A DNA stretch of 64,000 bases from Dryas octopetala (taxonomy: Eukaryota > Streptophyta > Magnoliopsida > Rosales > Rosaceae), in the NCBI GenBank assembly GCA_963921425.1, contig OY992834.1, positions 18,364,941 to 18,428,940 of the forward strand. The letters run 5' to 3'. The position numbers and the translations under genes are program-made. Position 1 is the stretch's first letter, and the number at the start of each line of letters is the position of its first letter. Positions 23,197-34,999 of this stretch are shown here, piece after piece. Under the pieces are notes generated by a model that worked only from the letters and a program-made list of their open reading frames with translations, searched no databases and was not told where the DNA came from.

Positions 23197-24230
23197 TGAG
23201 AGGACAGGAACCATATATGTAACCTGATTCAGTAAAAGTTTTTCCATCTTTGCCACGTCAAAGCCATTATTCGCACATACTCTGTTGCAATTATACTCTG
23301 CCACGTCAAAACGATCAGCTCAAGCCCCTGTGATTCATTATGTTCAAATATGCTTGACAGTCTTGGAAACTTTTCCAATGCTTTGCAATTAGCTACCAAA
23401 ACCTGTCTTACTTTTGGTGGAAGCTGTGGAATTTCTTGAAGCCTCTTACAATCAAACAAGTAAAGGTCGCGTAAATTGACAAATTTGCTAATGTCTACAG
23501 GGAGACTAACAAAGTTGTTTCCTGATAGATCAAGTGATGTCAATGTGGACAAACTGTCAAGACTCGCAAGGAAATCACTTTCTGATAAATTGCACCATCC
23601 GATACTGAAGGTTCGTAGCTTGGGAAGCACCAATGAGTTAGCAAAACAATACTTTTATACTAAAACAGGGTTGAAAATAAAGATAAATACTAAGTAAGCT
23701 ATGCACTATAGTGGTTAGAAATATACGTACTCCCCCTCCTTGAAACACCATCCAGACAAATTTGCTGCTTCCGTAAGAGCCACCCTCCATTTGAGCACCT
23801 TCTCCATGTTGTATTTGGATTCATGAACAGAAAATGTGTCACCAAAACTACTTGCTTTTGTTTGATTCCGTACATGGGAGGGATCTACTTTGTAAAAAAC
23901 TGGCCTAACCATTTGTTGCTTTGATTCTTTACATTGAAGGATGTGAACGAGTTCGTCCAAGCACCACCTCGAGGATGCATAGTTTTTAGAGAATACAATG
24001 ATAGAAATCCTCGACTCTTCAATTGCTTGGAGAAGCTCGGTTGATATATTTTCCCCTCTTGTAAGCTCATTATCAATGAAGGTTGCAGATCAAAGCATTG
24101 TACAAATGATCTATAAAATTTGTGCGTGTATCCGCAGTCCTCACCTCAAAAAGACATCGTGCGTCCGTGAGTGAGTGGAAGAAGAAGAAGAGGAAGAGTT
24201 AGAGACTCCTCGATTGGTGATAAGAGCCAT
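22263..24230 (-). pseudogene. TNL3: deletion-derived TIR-LRR pseudogene
   Basis: A TNL copy lacking its NB-ARC and most upstream LRR sequence. It keeps the ATG (24228-24230) and the TIR exon down to the donor near 23727. It then passes, through about 60 bp of filler (23641-23703), into the middle of the main LRR exon (about 23224-23640), followed by the C-terminal exon (from 23088 down). The TIR exon has a small rearrangement at the SFRGED motif that brings a stop (reading VFLR then TGA), and a 10-bp deletion near 24083. The LRR part has a small insertion near 23290 causing a frameshift. In the last exon the CGA of IEIPRDLEW is TGA. The tail still reads SSVVLMEVDDIDTND at about 22470-22515 and is expanded by short repeats around GGAAAGACATTG. 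Not functional as a receptor. Confidence 0.85.
23089..23223 (-). repeat. (TA)n and (GA)n microsatellites in the TNL3 last intron
   Basis: A run of TA at about 23131-23151 is followed by a GA run to about 23185. The intron is 135 bp, a multiple of three, despite microsatellite growth compared with 108 and 111 bp in TNL1 and TNL2. Confidence 0.7.
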
Positions 24231-26162
24231 TTTGTTTGTTTATCACAGACCTGCAGATAGCCTCAAAGAGATGGTATCAGGGCTCGTGCTTTGTATTGTA
24301 TCATAAATGTGAATGAGAACAAGTTAAATGGTGAAGAACTTTCGGTGTAACTTCATCAAATCTTTGATCCACAGTGATGTCTTTTTCTTTCATGATGGGG
24401 ACGATATTCTACAACGAGTGGTCTTCAATTCACTTGAAGAATTATGTATTTTTCTTTTGCTAACTTGTTTGTATAGTTGGAGCGTTTTCGTTCTGACCAG
24501 CACCTCATGACTATTATTAAGGTTGGTAGGAGTGAATTTGCCTTATCGTCTCTTCCCACTTTTATTGAACAGTGAACAGCCACAATGATTCTTTTAGGTA
24601 ATGAAATTATTTGTATTAAACTTATTACAACTTATAAGAATATTACCTTTCATCGCATTTTCGCGTGAAGCAAACTTTCTGACAGTACTTCCTCTCTATC
24701 TATTTGCAAAGCCAAATTTTATTTGTCTTGTTCACATATCACAGTACCTAAACAGCCGTAAATCTATTCCGTACATCTATCCCAGATTAAGTCATTAAAC
24801 CCCTGTTATAAACTGAAAAAGGGGCAATGTCCCCAACCTTGGCCCTCAAGCATCCCTAGTACTTAGATCTGGTGGGACTATGATACAGCAAGCCCAAGTT
24901 GGGAGTTAGTATAACACAGCCCCAAAAGAATAAATAAAAATTGCAGGAGATTTTGAAAAGAATAGATAAATGTGAGTGGAGATTTTAAAGTGAGTTCTCC
25001 TAAGTCTAAAGATCTACAATCTTGAATTAGTGTAAAATTTAAATAAGAGTCAAAGAGTCATGCTTGGAGATCTACAGTCTTTCTTGGATATCCAAGAGGT
25101 CATTAAAGCTGATAATAAAAATCATAAACGTCTGTTTATTTCAAGGAAATGAACAATATTTCAAAATTATCTACTTATGAGTGATTCACAGTTCTATGGT
25201 GTGAGGCCTTATTCTCAACTTGAAGTGATTCCTAATTCCTATTAGAGTGGGATCCTCCCCTTACTGTTCTACATCATTCCACATAAGCTATTGTATGCAA
25301 ATTTCTAAGCCTCTATTCTAGCAACCCAAAGCTAAGCTGTGAAGCGCAGTCTTCAACACATGCATAATATTTATGGCTCATCTCATGCAATCAATCCTTG
25401 TCTAACATGTGACCCCCGATCAAATAGATCTTTAAACAACCATTCCACCCTTTTACCAATGTATCAAAAATGTTGCACAGTATTCAACATAGAAATTTCC
25501 TCTAATGAAGGGTAATCATCTAAACACCCAGGTGAACCTTACCTAAGTTTTTCTGAACTAAATGCTTGCCTAGTCACCTAAGTCATGGCCTGAAATCAGA
25601 CGCAGATCAATCAATTTGGTTTAGCAGGGCTACACATGTAATATTAAGAACTTTTGGGTCTGCTTATATGAGGGAAATATAAATAAGGATGACCTTTAAT
25701 CTGTGTCTAAATGGACAGCCAACATTCAATACATCAAAAAATTAATACATTAGATCAAACGTTATAAGGGATTTTTTTGGGAGCAGTAGCAATGAACAAT
25801 CAAGCAATAACTATAACTCAATTCAGGTGTTCCCTAACACAACCACCTTACTTATTCAGCAATAAAAGAGCAACACTATTGTAACATATTCATATAGTTA
25901 TTCAATATTATTTAGTAAACATTCAATAGGGAATGGAACTTTTTCTACATATGGTCAGTTCAAGGATGCTCAATGAGTAACAGCCTCCAGAGCATTAACT
26001 TCTATTAACAATTTTTAGTACCACAAGGGAGGATGAACAATTACTTCCATCCCAAGCATTTAAGCAGATTACTAATAAAACATTTCTTGAATCCTTAACA
26101 TACGCCTTCTTCCACATCAATCTTAGATTTTTTTCATATGTTTGCATGCACCAAGCTTTTTA

Positions 26163-26197
<35 letters not shown>

Positions 26198-26500
26198 AAA
26201 GGAAGAAAATCCTAGGCAGGAAAGTAAACTATGCAAGCATGTCTCCCTGAAAGATTGAAAGATAAACAACTATAAAATCACAGTTATGCAAGTTCAAAAA
26301 CATACAAACATGATAAAGATTCTAAACATTTTAACCAGGATCATGTTTACTGGCACCATGATTGTCTGTTCGTGGAACCTAAAACATCGACCACAGATTG
26401 CAAGATAAACAACAACAAAATCACAGTTACACTAAGTTCAAAAACATATAACAGGATCATGTATGCGGGCACCATGATTGCCTGTCAGTAGAGCCTACCA
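24231..26500. other. Intergenic, TNL3 upstream flank then non-coding
   Basis: The first 280 bp or so is the TNL 5' flank. The rest, to the SUVH stop, shows no supported gene; short open frames are scattered and unlike known proteins. A long A tract lies at about 26166-26195. The last few hundred bases probably include the SUVH 3'UTR (for example the repeated CAAAATCACAGTTA stretches near 26275 and 26420). Confidence 0.55.
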
Positions 26501-28612
26501 TCAACCAAAATAACCCCGACATTTTGATGATCCGCATAAGCATTTCTTTTTCTTATGGGGTTCATTGTTATCGTCAGCTTCATTAGAGCATGAAATCCCA
26601 TAATCATATGTCAACTCTGTCATAGGGGGAACGTGTCTGCTTGCAAAAAAAGCAATATGGAGAAAAGACTGATTGTTGTGTTCATATAGAACCGGTTGCC
26701 AAAAGACATTTGGTGAGCAACTGTGGTTCATGAATCTAGCTACATTCCCAACATTCTTGGCACTTATGATTAGGGGATATGGAATGCTATATTCCTCATT
26801 AGAATCATCAGAACTCTCCTCGTCTAGTAAGCCAGGTTCATAATTCCACTTGAACGAGTCATAATTACGTCTTGTATCAAAAATATATTCATTGTTTTCG
26901 CCTTCCTCCCCTTTATGCTTTAACTTTTCTTCATCTATAACTTCGCCAGCATACTCACAAATAAAAGTACCAGCACGAATAGAATCCCATGACTGTAGGC
27001 CCCAGCCCCTGTCCTTTGTTTTAAACACTTCCAAGCGCACTTTTACACCAGTTTGGGATACTCGGTTTTTGCAGTTAGGAGAGCATGGACATGTAGGACC
27101 ACATTCATGTAACAATTGTTTACGGCTCACTAGAAACCCATTACCTGTATAAGGAAAATCACCTCCATTTTTCTGAATGCAAGAGCAATTCGTATCACCT
27201 GGGAGGCATGCACTATGACAATTGCAGCCAAAAGAAGGTGGCTTTAAAGTGAAAGATTTGGAATACTTGAGTGTAGGGAAATAAGTGAAATAAGCGGGGC
27301 CCTTCTCATTATCAACCTCATTTACAAGGGAAACAGGTATAGGTTCTGCCCCTGAAGTGAGATCCGGAAGAACAAGTCCAGCCCTTGATGACAAACCGTC
27401 CTTCCACTTTCGGATTGTTTTCCAAACTGAAAAGGCACCAGGTTGTCCAGGCACCCTTACTAACTTGTACTTGAACATATTGCAACCAGATTTCCCCCTC
27501 TCCGTCCATGACTCGTGGATTTTATATAGGCCGTCGTAGATATAGACCTTTGTTGTTGTATGAACATCATCTTTCAAACCCCGAATCACTCTTACTTCAT
27601 TGCCACGTTGCAAGCTTCTCTCAAGAGCAAGATTGCCCCTTTCAAGCTTCTGATCAGACACCTGCTTGTCTTTGTTGTTGGTACTCCCACCCTGACCACT
27701 ATATATCAAGACATCGCTGTCCTCTGTGTCATCGTCGTAGCCTCCTGAAGAAACAATGCTTAAGGCCACTGGCTCTTTTTCTGAATCACCCTTGACAGTC
27801 ATGTAGTCAATGCCGGCCATTGATGGAGCATGTAATCCCACAACACACAATTCCATTCGGAAAAAGAAAATGTCCCCAATCCCAACTCCAGGGACAACTC
27901 CAATTCTCCTATTCATGTTTGTTCGAACCTTTTTGGTCATCAGAATATTACCAGCTTTCAAATCTGCACGCTTAATACCCCCACTGTTCAATTCCTTGGA
28001 ATCTTCAAGTTGGCAGATCCTTCTCCGGAGTGCGTCAAAATTCATGAGTACATAATTAACCAACTCCCTATTACCATCTTCTAGTTGAAATGGACTGATA
28101 GAAGAAACAAAGTTCACACTCGGCCCTTTGTTTCCAGAAAAGGTTAATGAATCAGGGTCTCCACTTTTCTTGGTCTTCTTTCGAGCTGAACTAGTTATCT
28201 TGGTCTTCTTTCGAGATGAAGAACCCGGCAAATACCCATCTTCATTCGCTGTCCCATCCATTGATGACCCTTTGTCTCCATTAGACTCCTCCGGAAAGTC
28301 ATGCGGTAGTCCCCCAGATGGGTGTGGGGCTCTATATGACCGAATAGGAGCAGGTATGGGACCGGTTGGTGTCCGCATTGGAGGAGGATTGAGATCAGGC
28401 GAGGTCTGAGAGCCCTGCGGTACACTAAATGGGTAAAACGGAGAATACCCATTAGGGGCTTGGCCGAAGGGAGGCATGCTGGCAAAGGGAGGGGCTTCCG
28501 GGCCATTTGGGAACACTGGCATCAAACTACGCAGAGGTCTTACATCCAAAACCCTTGACTTATCAATACCAGTTGAAGGAGGAACAAAGTTGTTGCTTGA
28601 CCCCCCTTCCAT
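26501..28612 (-). CDS. SUVH1/SUVH3-type histone H3K9 methyltransferase-like protein, 703 aa
   Basis: A single-exon CDS with SUVH domain order. A Pro-rich N-terminus (DKSRVLDVRPLRSL) is followed by a lysine-rich tandem motif (SSRKKTK/SARKKTK) near residue 135. The SRA (YDG) domain at about 236-386 binds methylated DNA (GVVPGVGIGDIFFFRMEL). Pre-SET at about 462-518 has clustered Cys (CNCHSACLPGD, CPCSPNCKNR). SET at about 522-672 carries RGWGL, NHSCSPN and ELTYDYG. Post-SET ends CLCGSSKCRGYFG. I choose the Met at 28612 (MEGGSSN); an upstream in-frame Met at 28639 lies before a likely splice acceptor (TTTCTTTGTAG) and is probably intronic. SUVH1 and SUVH3 in Arabidopsis bind methylated DNA and promote expression of nearby genes (family knowledge). 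It acts in the nucleus. Confidence 0.93.
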   Translation of the reverse strand: MEGGSSNNFVPPSTGIDKSRVLDVRPLRSLMPVFPNGPEAPPFASMPPFGQAPNGYSPFYPFSVPQGSQTSPDLNPPPMRTPTGPIPAPIRSYRAPHPSGGLPHDFPEESNGDKGSSMDGTANEDGYLPGSSSRKKTKITSSARKKTKKSGDPDSLTFSGNKGPSVNFVSSISPFQLEDGNRELVNYVLMNFDALRRRICQLEDSKELNSGGIKRADLKAGNILMTKKVRTNMNRRIGVVPGVGIGDIFFFRMELCVVGLHAPSMAGIDYMTVKGDSEKEPVALSIVSSGGYDDDTEDSDVLIYSGQGGSTNNKDKQVSDQKLERGNLALERSLQRGNEVRVIRGLKDDVHTTTKVYIYDGLYKIHESWTERGKSGCNMFKYKLVRVPGQPGAFSVWKTIRKWKDGLSSRAGLVLPDLTSGAEPIPVSLVNEVDNEKGPAYFTYFPTLKYSKSFTLKPPSFGCNCHSACLPGDTNCSCIQKNGGDFPYTGNGFLVSRKQLLHECGPTCPCSPNCKNRVSQTGVKVRLEVFKTKDRGWGLQSWDSIRAGTFICEYAGEVIDEEKLKHKGEEGENNEYIFDTRRNYDSFKWNYEPGLLDEESSDDSNEEYSIPYPLIISAKNVGNVARFMNHSCSPNVFWQPVLYEHNNQSFLHIAFFASRHVPPMTELTYDYGISCSNEADDNNEPHKKKKCLCGSSKCRGYFG

Positions 28613-28625
28613 TACAAACCCTTGT

Positions 28626-29023
28626 CTACAAAGAAACACAAAAATAAAGTTTCTCGCCTTTTCTACAAACCCAAAAGCCCCTTTTTTCTTAAAATTTCTC
28701 TTTCTTCAACTACAGGGTGCTTGAAAAGATTGTCCAAAATCCCAATTTCATTTTATGCCCAATAACCAAATTTTGGGCTTCAAACATGTTTCTCTGCAAG
28801 AAGAGGGTGCCAACAATGCTACACATTATTGAAAAGATTCTCAATTTTAACATGACAGCATCTCAAGCAGAAATCTAATGACAATCAGATACAGACACAT
28901 GACAATATAAAGGGCATTTGGCCAAAATTTGAAAATTATTTAGAAAAATCAAAATTAAGCAGGAATTTCTACATGCATGAAAATTTGAGCAAAAGAACGA
29001 GAAGGGAAAAACCATATCCTTAC
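28626..29023 (-). other. SUVH 5'UTR intron
   Basis: A canonical donor AAAGAG|GTAAGG at 29023/29024 and acceptor TTTGTAG at 28626 bound a 398-bp intron just before the start codon. The leader exon would lie from 29024 to around 29150. A 5'UTR intron with an intronless CDS is the usual layout in this clade (family knowledge). Confidence 0.6.
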
Positions 29024-29270
29024 CTCTTTGAATTTTCCATCGATGGCTGGGCCTTTCTCCGTACCAGTCTTCCGGTGATACACAGCGCACTTCCTCAGTT
29101 CCTAGTGTCTACCTTTTTACATCGGTCTAACTTTAAACTCTCTTGCCTTTTGCGATTGCCAAATGGTGTAAATAATAGATTCCATTTTGGGAAATTACGA
29201 TGTTTGTCCTTACAGTTCCTGTTATTGACACTTTCCACTTTCTTCTTTTAGTTAGTGTAAATAATATAAA

Positions 29271-29645
29271 GAACTACTATTTAGGCACCTTTTTTTTTTT
29301 TTTCACACCCGTATTAAAAAAAAAAAAGACCATACAGCCCCTCCCTCTTTCCCTCTTTTTTTTCTCTCGTTCAGACCCCCTTCCCCTGTTTTTTTTTTTT
29401 TTTCCTTCTTCTTCTTCTTCCCCCTACCCGAGCCACCATTAACCATGCACCTTATTCTTCTCTCTCCGCATGCACCACCACCACAGCACCCCCAAAATAG
29501 CCACCACCACCATCTTCTTCTTCCCCCTACCTAAGCCAAAACAGCCACTACCCCTCCAAGCCTCACCACAACCAACCCGGCAGCCCCTCTTCCCCCTCTC
29601 CTCTATCTATTTCTCTGTCTCCTTCCCTTTTTGCTGCACCACCAT

Positions 29646-29703
<58 letters not shown>

Positions 29704-30331
29704 TCCCTCTCTCTTCCCTCTCTTTCTCTGTCGCTGCAGTTGGTTCGGTAGACAGGTACCGAACAAAAATAATGACTTCGGCAGATGACTGCCAAACGAA
29801 CTGGTTTCGACGGATGGCTGCCGAACGAACCCGCCGATTTCGGCGGATGACTGCCGAACGGCCTGTAAAGCTCATCCTCTTGGCTAGCACTATGGAGTGG
29901 TTGTGCAAGCCGGGCAGAGCTGTCAGGCGCGAGCTCTCATTTCCGTTGGCAGCGTGGTCGGGCGTTGGGGCTTCTTGGCTGCGCAAGCTTGGCATGGTGG
30001 TGGGCGCGGGGAAGGTGGTGTAGCAGGGAGGAGAAAGAGAATGAGAGGAGAATAGTGGAAGGAGGGTGGTGATGCACGCGGTGGTGGTGCTGCGAGGAGG
30101 GTGGTGCTGCATGGGTGTGTGTTGACAGAGAAAGAGAGAGAGGGAAGGAGAGAGTGGGAAAGAGAAAAATGGGGTGTGTGGGTGTGTAATAAAATGAGGG
30201 TATTTTGGTAATGGGTTGAGTGTGTGTTGAGAGTTTTGAATTTGAGATAAGTGTGTGGGGTGTGTAGGAGAAAGAAAGAGAAAAATGGTGTGCAAAAAGA
30301 AAAAAAAAATGGTGTGCAAATAGCAGCACTC
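29271..30331. mobile_element. Non-autonomous MULE-like element upstream of SUVH (family B, copy 1)
   Basis: The right end reads CAAATAGCAGCACTC. The left end, GAACTACTATTTAGGCACC, is a diverged inverted copy. A second member at 44389-45608 has the same termini (GAGTGCTGCTATTTG). The interior holds a long (CT)n tract (about 29649-29701) and a short repeated block around CTGCCGAACGAA (29817-29828) that also occurs in copy 2. No transposase was seen. The flanks (TAATATAAA and GTAATATAT) do not form a clear target duplication. It sits within about 150 bp of the likely SUVH transcription start. Confidence 0.6.
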
Positions 30332-31089
30332 GTAATATATTCAATTATGGTGTTACTTTTTCTAATGATCAAGTCCCTATAATTAGTTAGCATTAGATAT
30401 AAACAACAAATTACAATTTTTTGTTGATTACGTTAAAAGAATAATAATTAGCTAAAACCATAGTGGTAAAGTGAGTGTGATAGTCATACATAGGACTTAA
30501 AAGAGGTTTGAATAGTGATTTTGTTATATGAATAGTTCCAAGAGTTATAATCATATGTATTTAAACTGTTGTGGTGCCAAGAGTTCTATTGTTGTACTTA
30601 ATTAAATTAAGCCTAATTAAGATTAAGTGATTTAAGTTATAATTTATAACTTAAATATTTATAAAAAATTATATCATTGGTTTTATTTTAACGAGATCTT
30701 TTATATAAGGTCAATATTAAATATTTTATTTTATTACCCAAATTATAATTTCTATATTTTCTCTCCACCAAATTGTCTTTCAAATTGTTTCGTAAGTTTT
30801 AATGTTTGAAATGCATAAAAATAGTAAACTCAAATATTCAAATCCAATACCTTTATTTTTATTTTTTGGTAAAAATTCAATATCTTTATTTCATTTCACC
30901 AACTACATTCTCAAACACAAACTAAAAGCAAGATAACAATTTCTACCACAAACATAAATGCAATACAATTTATTTCATTTCACGATACGAAACGAAACGA
31001 CAAACACAAGCACGTACAAACACAAAGCAAGATAATTAAACTCGAAATAAAAATAAAATGTAACACACATAAACGACAAACATAAAATG
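30332..31089. other. Intergenic, AT-rich
   Basis: I see no gene or clear repeat here. It may contain one end of the Harbinger element that follows, but I could not find matching terminal repeats. Confidence 0.5.
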
Positions 31090-32440
31090 TAGATGTTCAA
31101 CACCAGTGTCGTACTTGGCCGCGACTTCCTTCTCGAATCCAGAGGTGTTGTACCAGATCTTTTTTAGTTTTCGGTGGAGCTCAGTTGACCTAAACAAACT
31201 AAGCCGAGTAAGCCTATCTTCTAATGCCATTGGACGATAACTTTGACCTCCATCATAGGGTTCGGTATCGTACCGTTCCACAGCCTGGGCGATATATCCT
31301 TTCCTCAACGTGGTCAACATCATCATCTGATTCATCATCTTTGTTGTCTGGCCGCTCGTCCTCAATGATCATATTGTGCAAAATTATGCACGTTTTCATA
31401 ATATATATAACCCAAATCATTTGCTTTCCATTGATCCTTTGGCGGGTCTTTTCCTGAATGCCCTCTCAACATCTTTCATGTTGGACTCTTGATACTTTGC
31501 AAATAGCTTACTAGCATCTTTTACCGGATTCGTTATTGTTTGGATAAGTGTGACCCATTTGGGGTAGATTTGGTCCACTAGATAATATCTCATCATGTAT
31601 TTGTTGTCAATGACTATATACTTCACCTGATGGTTGCACATATGCTCTTAATTATAAAAAAGATGTGAGTCATCCAAAACACTAATGTCGTTGTAGCTCC
31701 TAGGAAAACCAAAGTTGGTATGCCACGTTGTACCTGGAAAATGGCTCAAGTATTACATTTAGGGTGTGATAATGCCCATGATATGCCCCATAGTGTCCCA
31801 CTAGGCAATTTGTCACTCCCAGTGCATGCAATCTAGACTCCTGAGCATATATAATTGGGAATCCTCGTTTCTTGGCCCTACGCAACAGCCGTTGAAGATC
31901 AGACATTGTTGGTTTGCGGAGGTAATCGCTCCATATAGTAATCACTATGATGAACTTCTTGAACGACAGCAGCACTATGCTTTTGACAATTTGAAAGCCT
32001 TCGTCTGAGGCATTGGCCGAGTACCCAGTGAAGAGCATTCTCATGACCGAAGTCACCTTCTGCTTCGACGTGCAGCCCTATTTTCGAGCAGCGTCTTGTC
32101 TTTTTTGGAAGTAGCTATCAAAGTTGCACACATCTTCGAGCACCTTTAGGAAGAATGATTTCTTCATCCGGTAGCGTCGTCAAAACATATCTTCAGTAAA
32201 TCTCGCTCAAGGGTTGAAGTAGTTGCTCATGATAAGATTGTGGCCAACTTCTCGGTCTCGAGGTATATAGCATCATGGGTTGGATGTGCCTCCATGTATT
32301 GGTTCTTAATTGAGTAGTGCATAAGCGACTGCAGCACCCATGGCACATGCCGTGAGATTTATGATTTCTTGATCCAACATTTCTAGTTCCAAATTAAACT
32401 TCTCTTCCTCCTCATTGAATTCTTTGGTGAGAACCATCTT
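31090..32440 (-). pseudogene. PIF/Harbinger transposase remnant
   Basis: The minus-strand fragments match plant PIF/Harbinger (ALP1/HARBI1-type) transposase in order. An N-terminal piece MVLTKEFNEEEE starts at about 32437. Then come RMLFTGYSANASDEGFQIV, YLRKPTMSDLQRLL, KKRGFP, YYLVDQIYPKWVTLIQTI, FAKYQESNMKDVERAF, CIILHNMIIEDE and LHRKLKKIW. The family's GSIDCMHW segment with the first catalytic Asp appears here as QESRLHALG, so that residue is absent. Several frameshifts and stops split the frame into pieces at 31700-32056, 31417-31641 and 31036-31365. It is dead as an enzyme. Confidence 0.8.
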
Positions 32441-32844
32441 GAAACAGAGTGTGATTGAAGCGTAGGTTTAGCTATGATATTTATAAATACATGCGAAATC
32501 AAAGATAATGATCCAACAGGGTAGGTTTGTTATCATGTAAATGTGAAATCTAAACGAATCAGATTTTTATCATCTTTGAAACCTAAACGAATCATAAGCT
32601 TAATTATCATCTAGGAAATGTAAAGGAATCAGAATATCATCATCTTGGAAATGTAAATGAATCTGGGGCTTGTCATAACTTGGAAACGTGACATTTAATA
32701 ATATGATATTTTATTTCAATTAATAATACTACATGACATAAAATACACACATATTGATGAAACACACACAAACAGAACACACACATAAAGTAGACGACAA
32801 ACATAATTGAAAATACAATGAAGCATTAATCAAATAGTGAAAAG

Positions 32845-33778
32845 TCAGTGTTGGGATAGTACCCTCCCGAGCTTGACGTGCCCTGATTTGCCTCGATAGA
32901 AGCACTTGCATTCTATCTTGCCATTAACTTCATGATGTCGTGCCTCCCAAAACGCTCGTTTTTCTCCAAACATGGTGGTGAAGTCCATTCCATTTTCATA
33001 ACCCATAAGTCTTCCTAACTTTTTTTTGTATTCATTATGCTTTTTGATCAATCGCTCGCGTTGAGTTAACAACGTCTTGGTCTCCTGGTAAAGGTTGTTG
33101 ATACTCTCAGCAATTTGAGCCGCTTTGGGATTATCATGTCTGGCCTTCTTTGACTTGTTTCTGCTAGGTGGCCTTGGGCGACTACAGCCAGGTGCTTGAA
33201 AAGTCAGAGCATCTTCATTCGTGCTCAATTGAACCGCTTCAACATCATTGTCATCAACATCAATGGGGGTATTGTCGGCCTCGGTTAAGGTGTCGGTTGC
33301 ATTGCCCGAATGTGTATATATATTGCCACTTCACAAAGTGCTGTATCTTGACCCAAAAATGGTGCCAACCAAAAGGATAGTTGTTTGGTATCGTGCGTTG
33401 GTAATATGAAAACAAATTAATTAACTATAAATGGTATAAAAATATTTGAATTTAATTAACAAAAAAACTCGATCATCACATCATAAAGGCTTTTCCAGCT
33501 AATGCGTGCTTGTTCCACCGCCAAGATACGTACATTGATGATACCTCGTGGTGGCAGCCTCTATCTTCTTGAAATGAGCTATGGTCACCCCAATTTGTCA
33601 CAAATTATCCATGACTCGATCGAGGAAAATTCTGAAGCATATGATTGTATACTTTCTCCCAAAAATTCATGTTTCTTTAATTGGAGCCGATGATGCAATC
33701 TTCAGAATGTTGCATCTAAGCTTCAACTAGAGCTAACTCTTCTTCATTAGACCAATTTTTCCCCTTTGGATTTACCAT
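32845..33778 (-). pseudogene. PIF/Harbinger Myb/SANT-like ORF remnant
   Basis: It starts MVNPKGKNWSNEEELALVEA at 33778, the trihelix/Myb-like opening of the DNA-binding protein that accompanies PIF/Harbinger transposases. The later part (32845-33228) is open and holds a basic stretch (SRNKSKKARHDNPKAA), a Gln/Lys/Glu-rich helical region (NNLYQETKTLLTQRERLIKK) and the ending found in such proteins. Stops and frameshifts interrupt the middle. The same orientation as the transposase supports one degenerate element spanning at least 31090-33778. Confidence 0.65.
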
Positions 33779-33837
33779 GAATGAAAAGAAAAATTGTCTG
33801 CAAAAATTTAGTATGCAAAAGATATATGAGTGAGTGA

Positions 33838-33868
33838 AAATATGGGGTGTGAATGACCACCCCATATT
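33838..33868. repeat. Perfect 11-bp inverted repeat
   Basis: AATATGGGGTG and CACCCCATATT face each other across an 8-bp loop. It lies just outside the Harbinger Myb-like ORF and could be part of that element's end, but no partner end was located. Confidence 0.5.
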
Positions 33869-34990
33869 TAGTCTAGTCTGTCAAGTCCGTTACAAAAGAA
33901 GAAGCCACGCACATGATCACTTTTTAAGGACGAAATTAAGATTTCTCACTATTAAAATAGTTATAAAAATAAAATAAATAAAACTAAAAGAAGAAAAAAT
34001 AAATAAAAAATAAAAAACAAACTAATAGAAGAAAAGAGATAAAAAAAAAACTAGAAGGAAAAAAAATTAAAAAACTAAAAGAAAAAAAACGAAAAAGAAA
34101 GAAAGAAAAAAGGGAGGAGCTAACCCTCCTTCCCTACTCCCACCCTATCTCATTGCCCAAGCTGGCGGCGACCCCACATCTCTTTCTCTCTTTGTTGGGC
34201 ACGAACAACGCCAAACCCAACGATCTAGAATCACCCCAGGTAGAGAGAGAGAAAGAAAGAGAAAAAAAAAGGGGCATAGCTAGTGCGGGGAGGGAGCGAG
34301 GCCGGCGTGGAGGGGATGGCTAGCGTAGAGAGGCTACCAGAGTGGCAACTTGTGGCAGTGAGGGAGCTCGGGGCGGGGGGAGGGAGAAGGGAGAAGGTCT
34401 GCATCTTTTTTTTTTCTATTTTTAAAAATTAATTTTATGATTTTATAATTCTTTTTAATGGTAAGAAGTGACCATTTTACCATTAAAACTAGCGAATGTT
34501 TGGATTAAATTGACGAGCTTCATTTGATGCTTAAGTGAAGTATTAGTCCTAACATATGTATTTTTGAAGTGGGAGTGCTGATCTGGCTCCAATACATAAG
34601 TTGGAGTCTTTTTTCTCAAATTTTCCCTATAAAAACTTCAAATATTTAGTCACAAGACTATTTTGGGAACAAATCAACTAATAAAAATATTTTAAAACAA
34701 ATAAATATGAGTTGTAATATGGATACTGATTTGGACAATAGTAAAATGACTAAAATTAATTTTTAATCGTACACCAGGTCTTATTAAATATTTAATCTTA
34801 TTTAAGGACCAAAAAGTAAAATCTACAAGTCCCTTAGACTAAACAAATCAACCGATTAGACATTAAATACATCGACACTTGGTTGTTAATGCTGGGATGT
34901 AGGTTTATTTTATCAATGCAATCCTGCAACAACTAATGGTAAGCGACTGTCTCTCTTCCCAAACTATCATAAATACATAAGCCAAATTCG
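33869..34990. other. Intergenic, low-complexity and AT-rich
   Basis: A-rich tracts (33955-34110), then a GC/purine-rich block (34130-34400) resembling the interior of non-autonomous MULEs elsewhere in the window. No gene is seen. Terminal repeats for a complete element were not found. Confidence 0.5.
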
Positions 34991-34999
34991 CTAAGTAAA

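Noticed and set aside
26166-26195. Long A tract considered as a SINE/LINE tail
   Set aside because: No flanking target duplication or recognisable retroposon body could be found.
28613-28639. Upstream methionine of the SUVH frame (MFLCRQGFV)
   Set aside because: A good splice acceptor (TTTCTTTGTAG) lies between it and MEGGSSN, so this Met would be in the 5'UTR intron. Family proteins start near the MEGGSS position.
29603-30393. Several open frames of 130-238 codons on both strands
   Set aside because: They read Ser-Leu, Arg-Glu or His/Pro repeats from the (CT)n tract and low-complexity interior of a MULE-like element. No conserved protein content.
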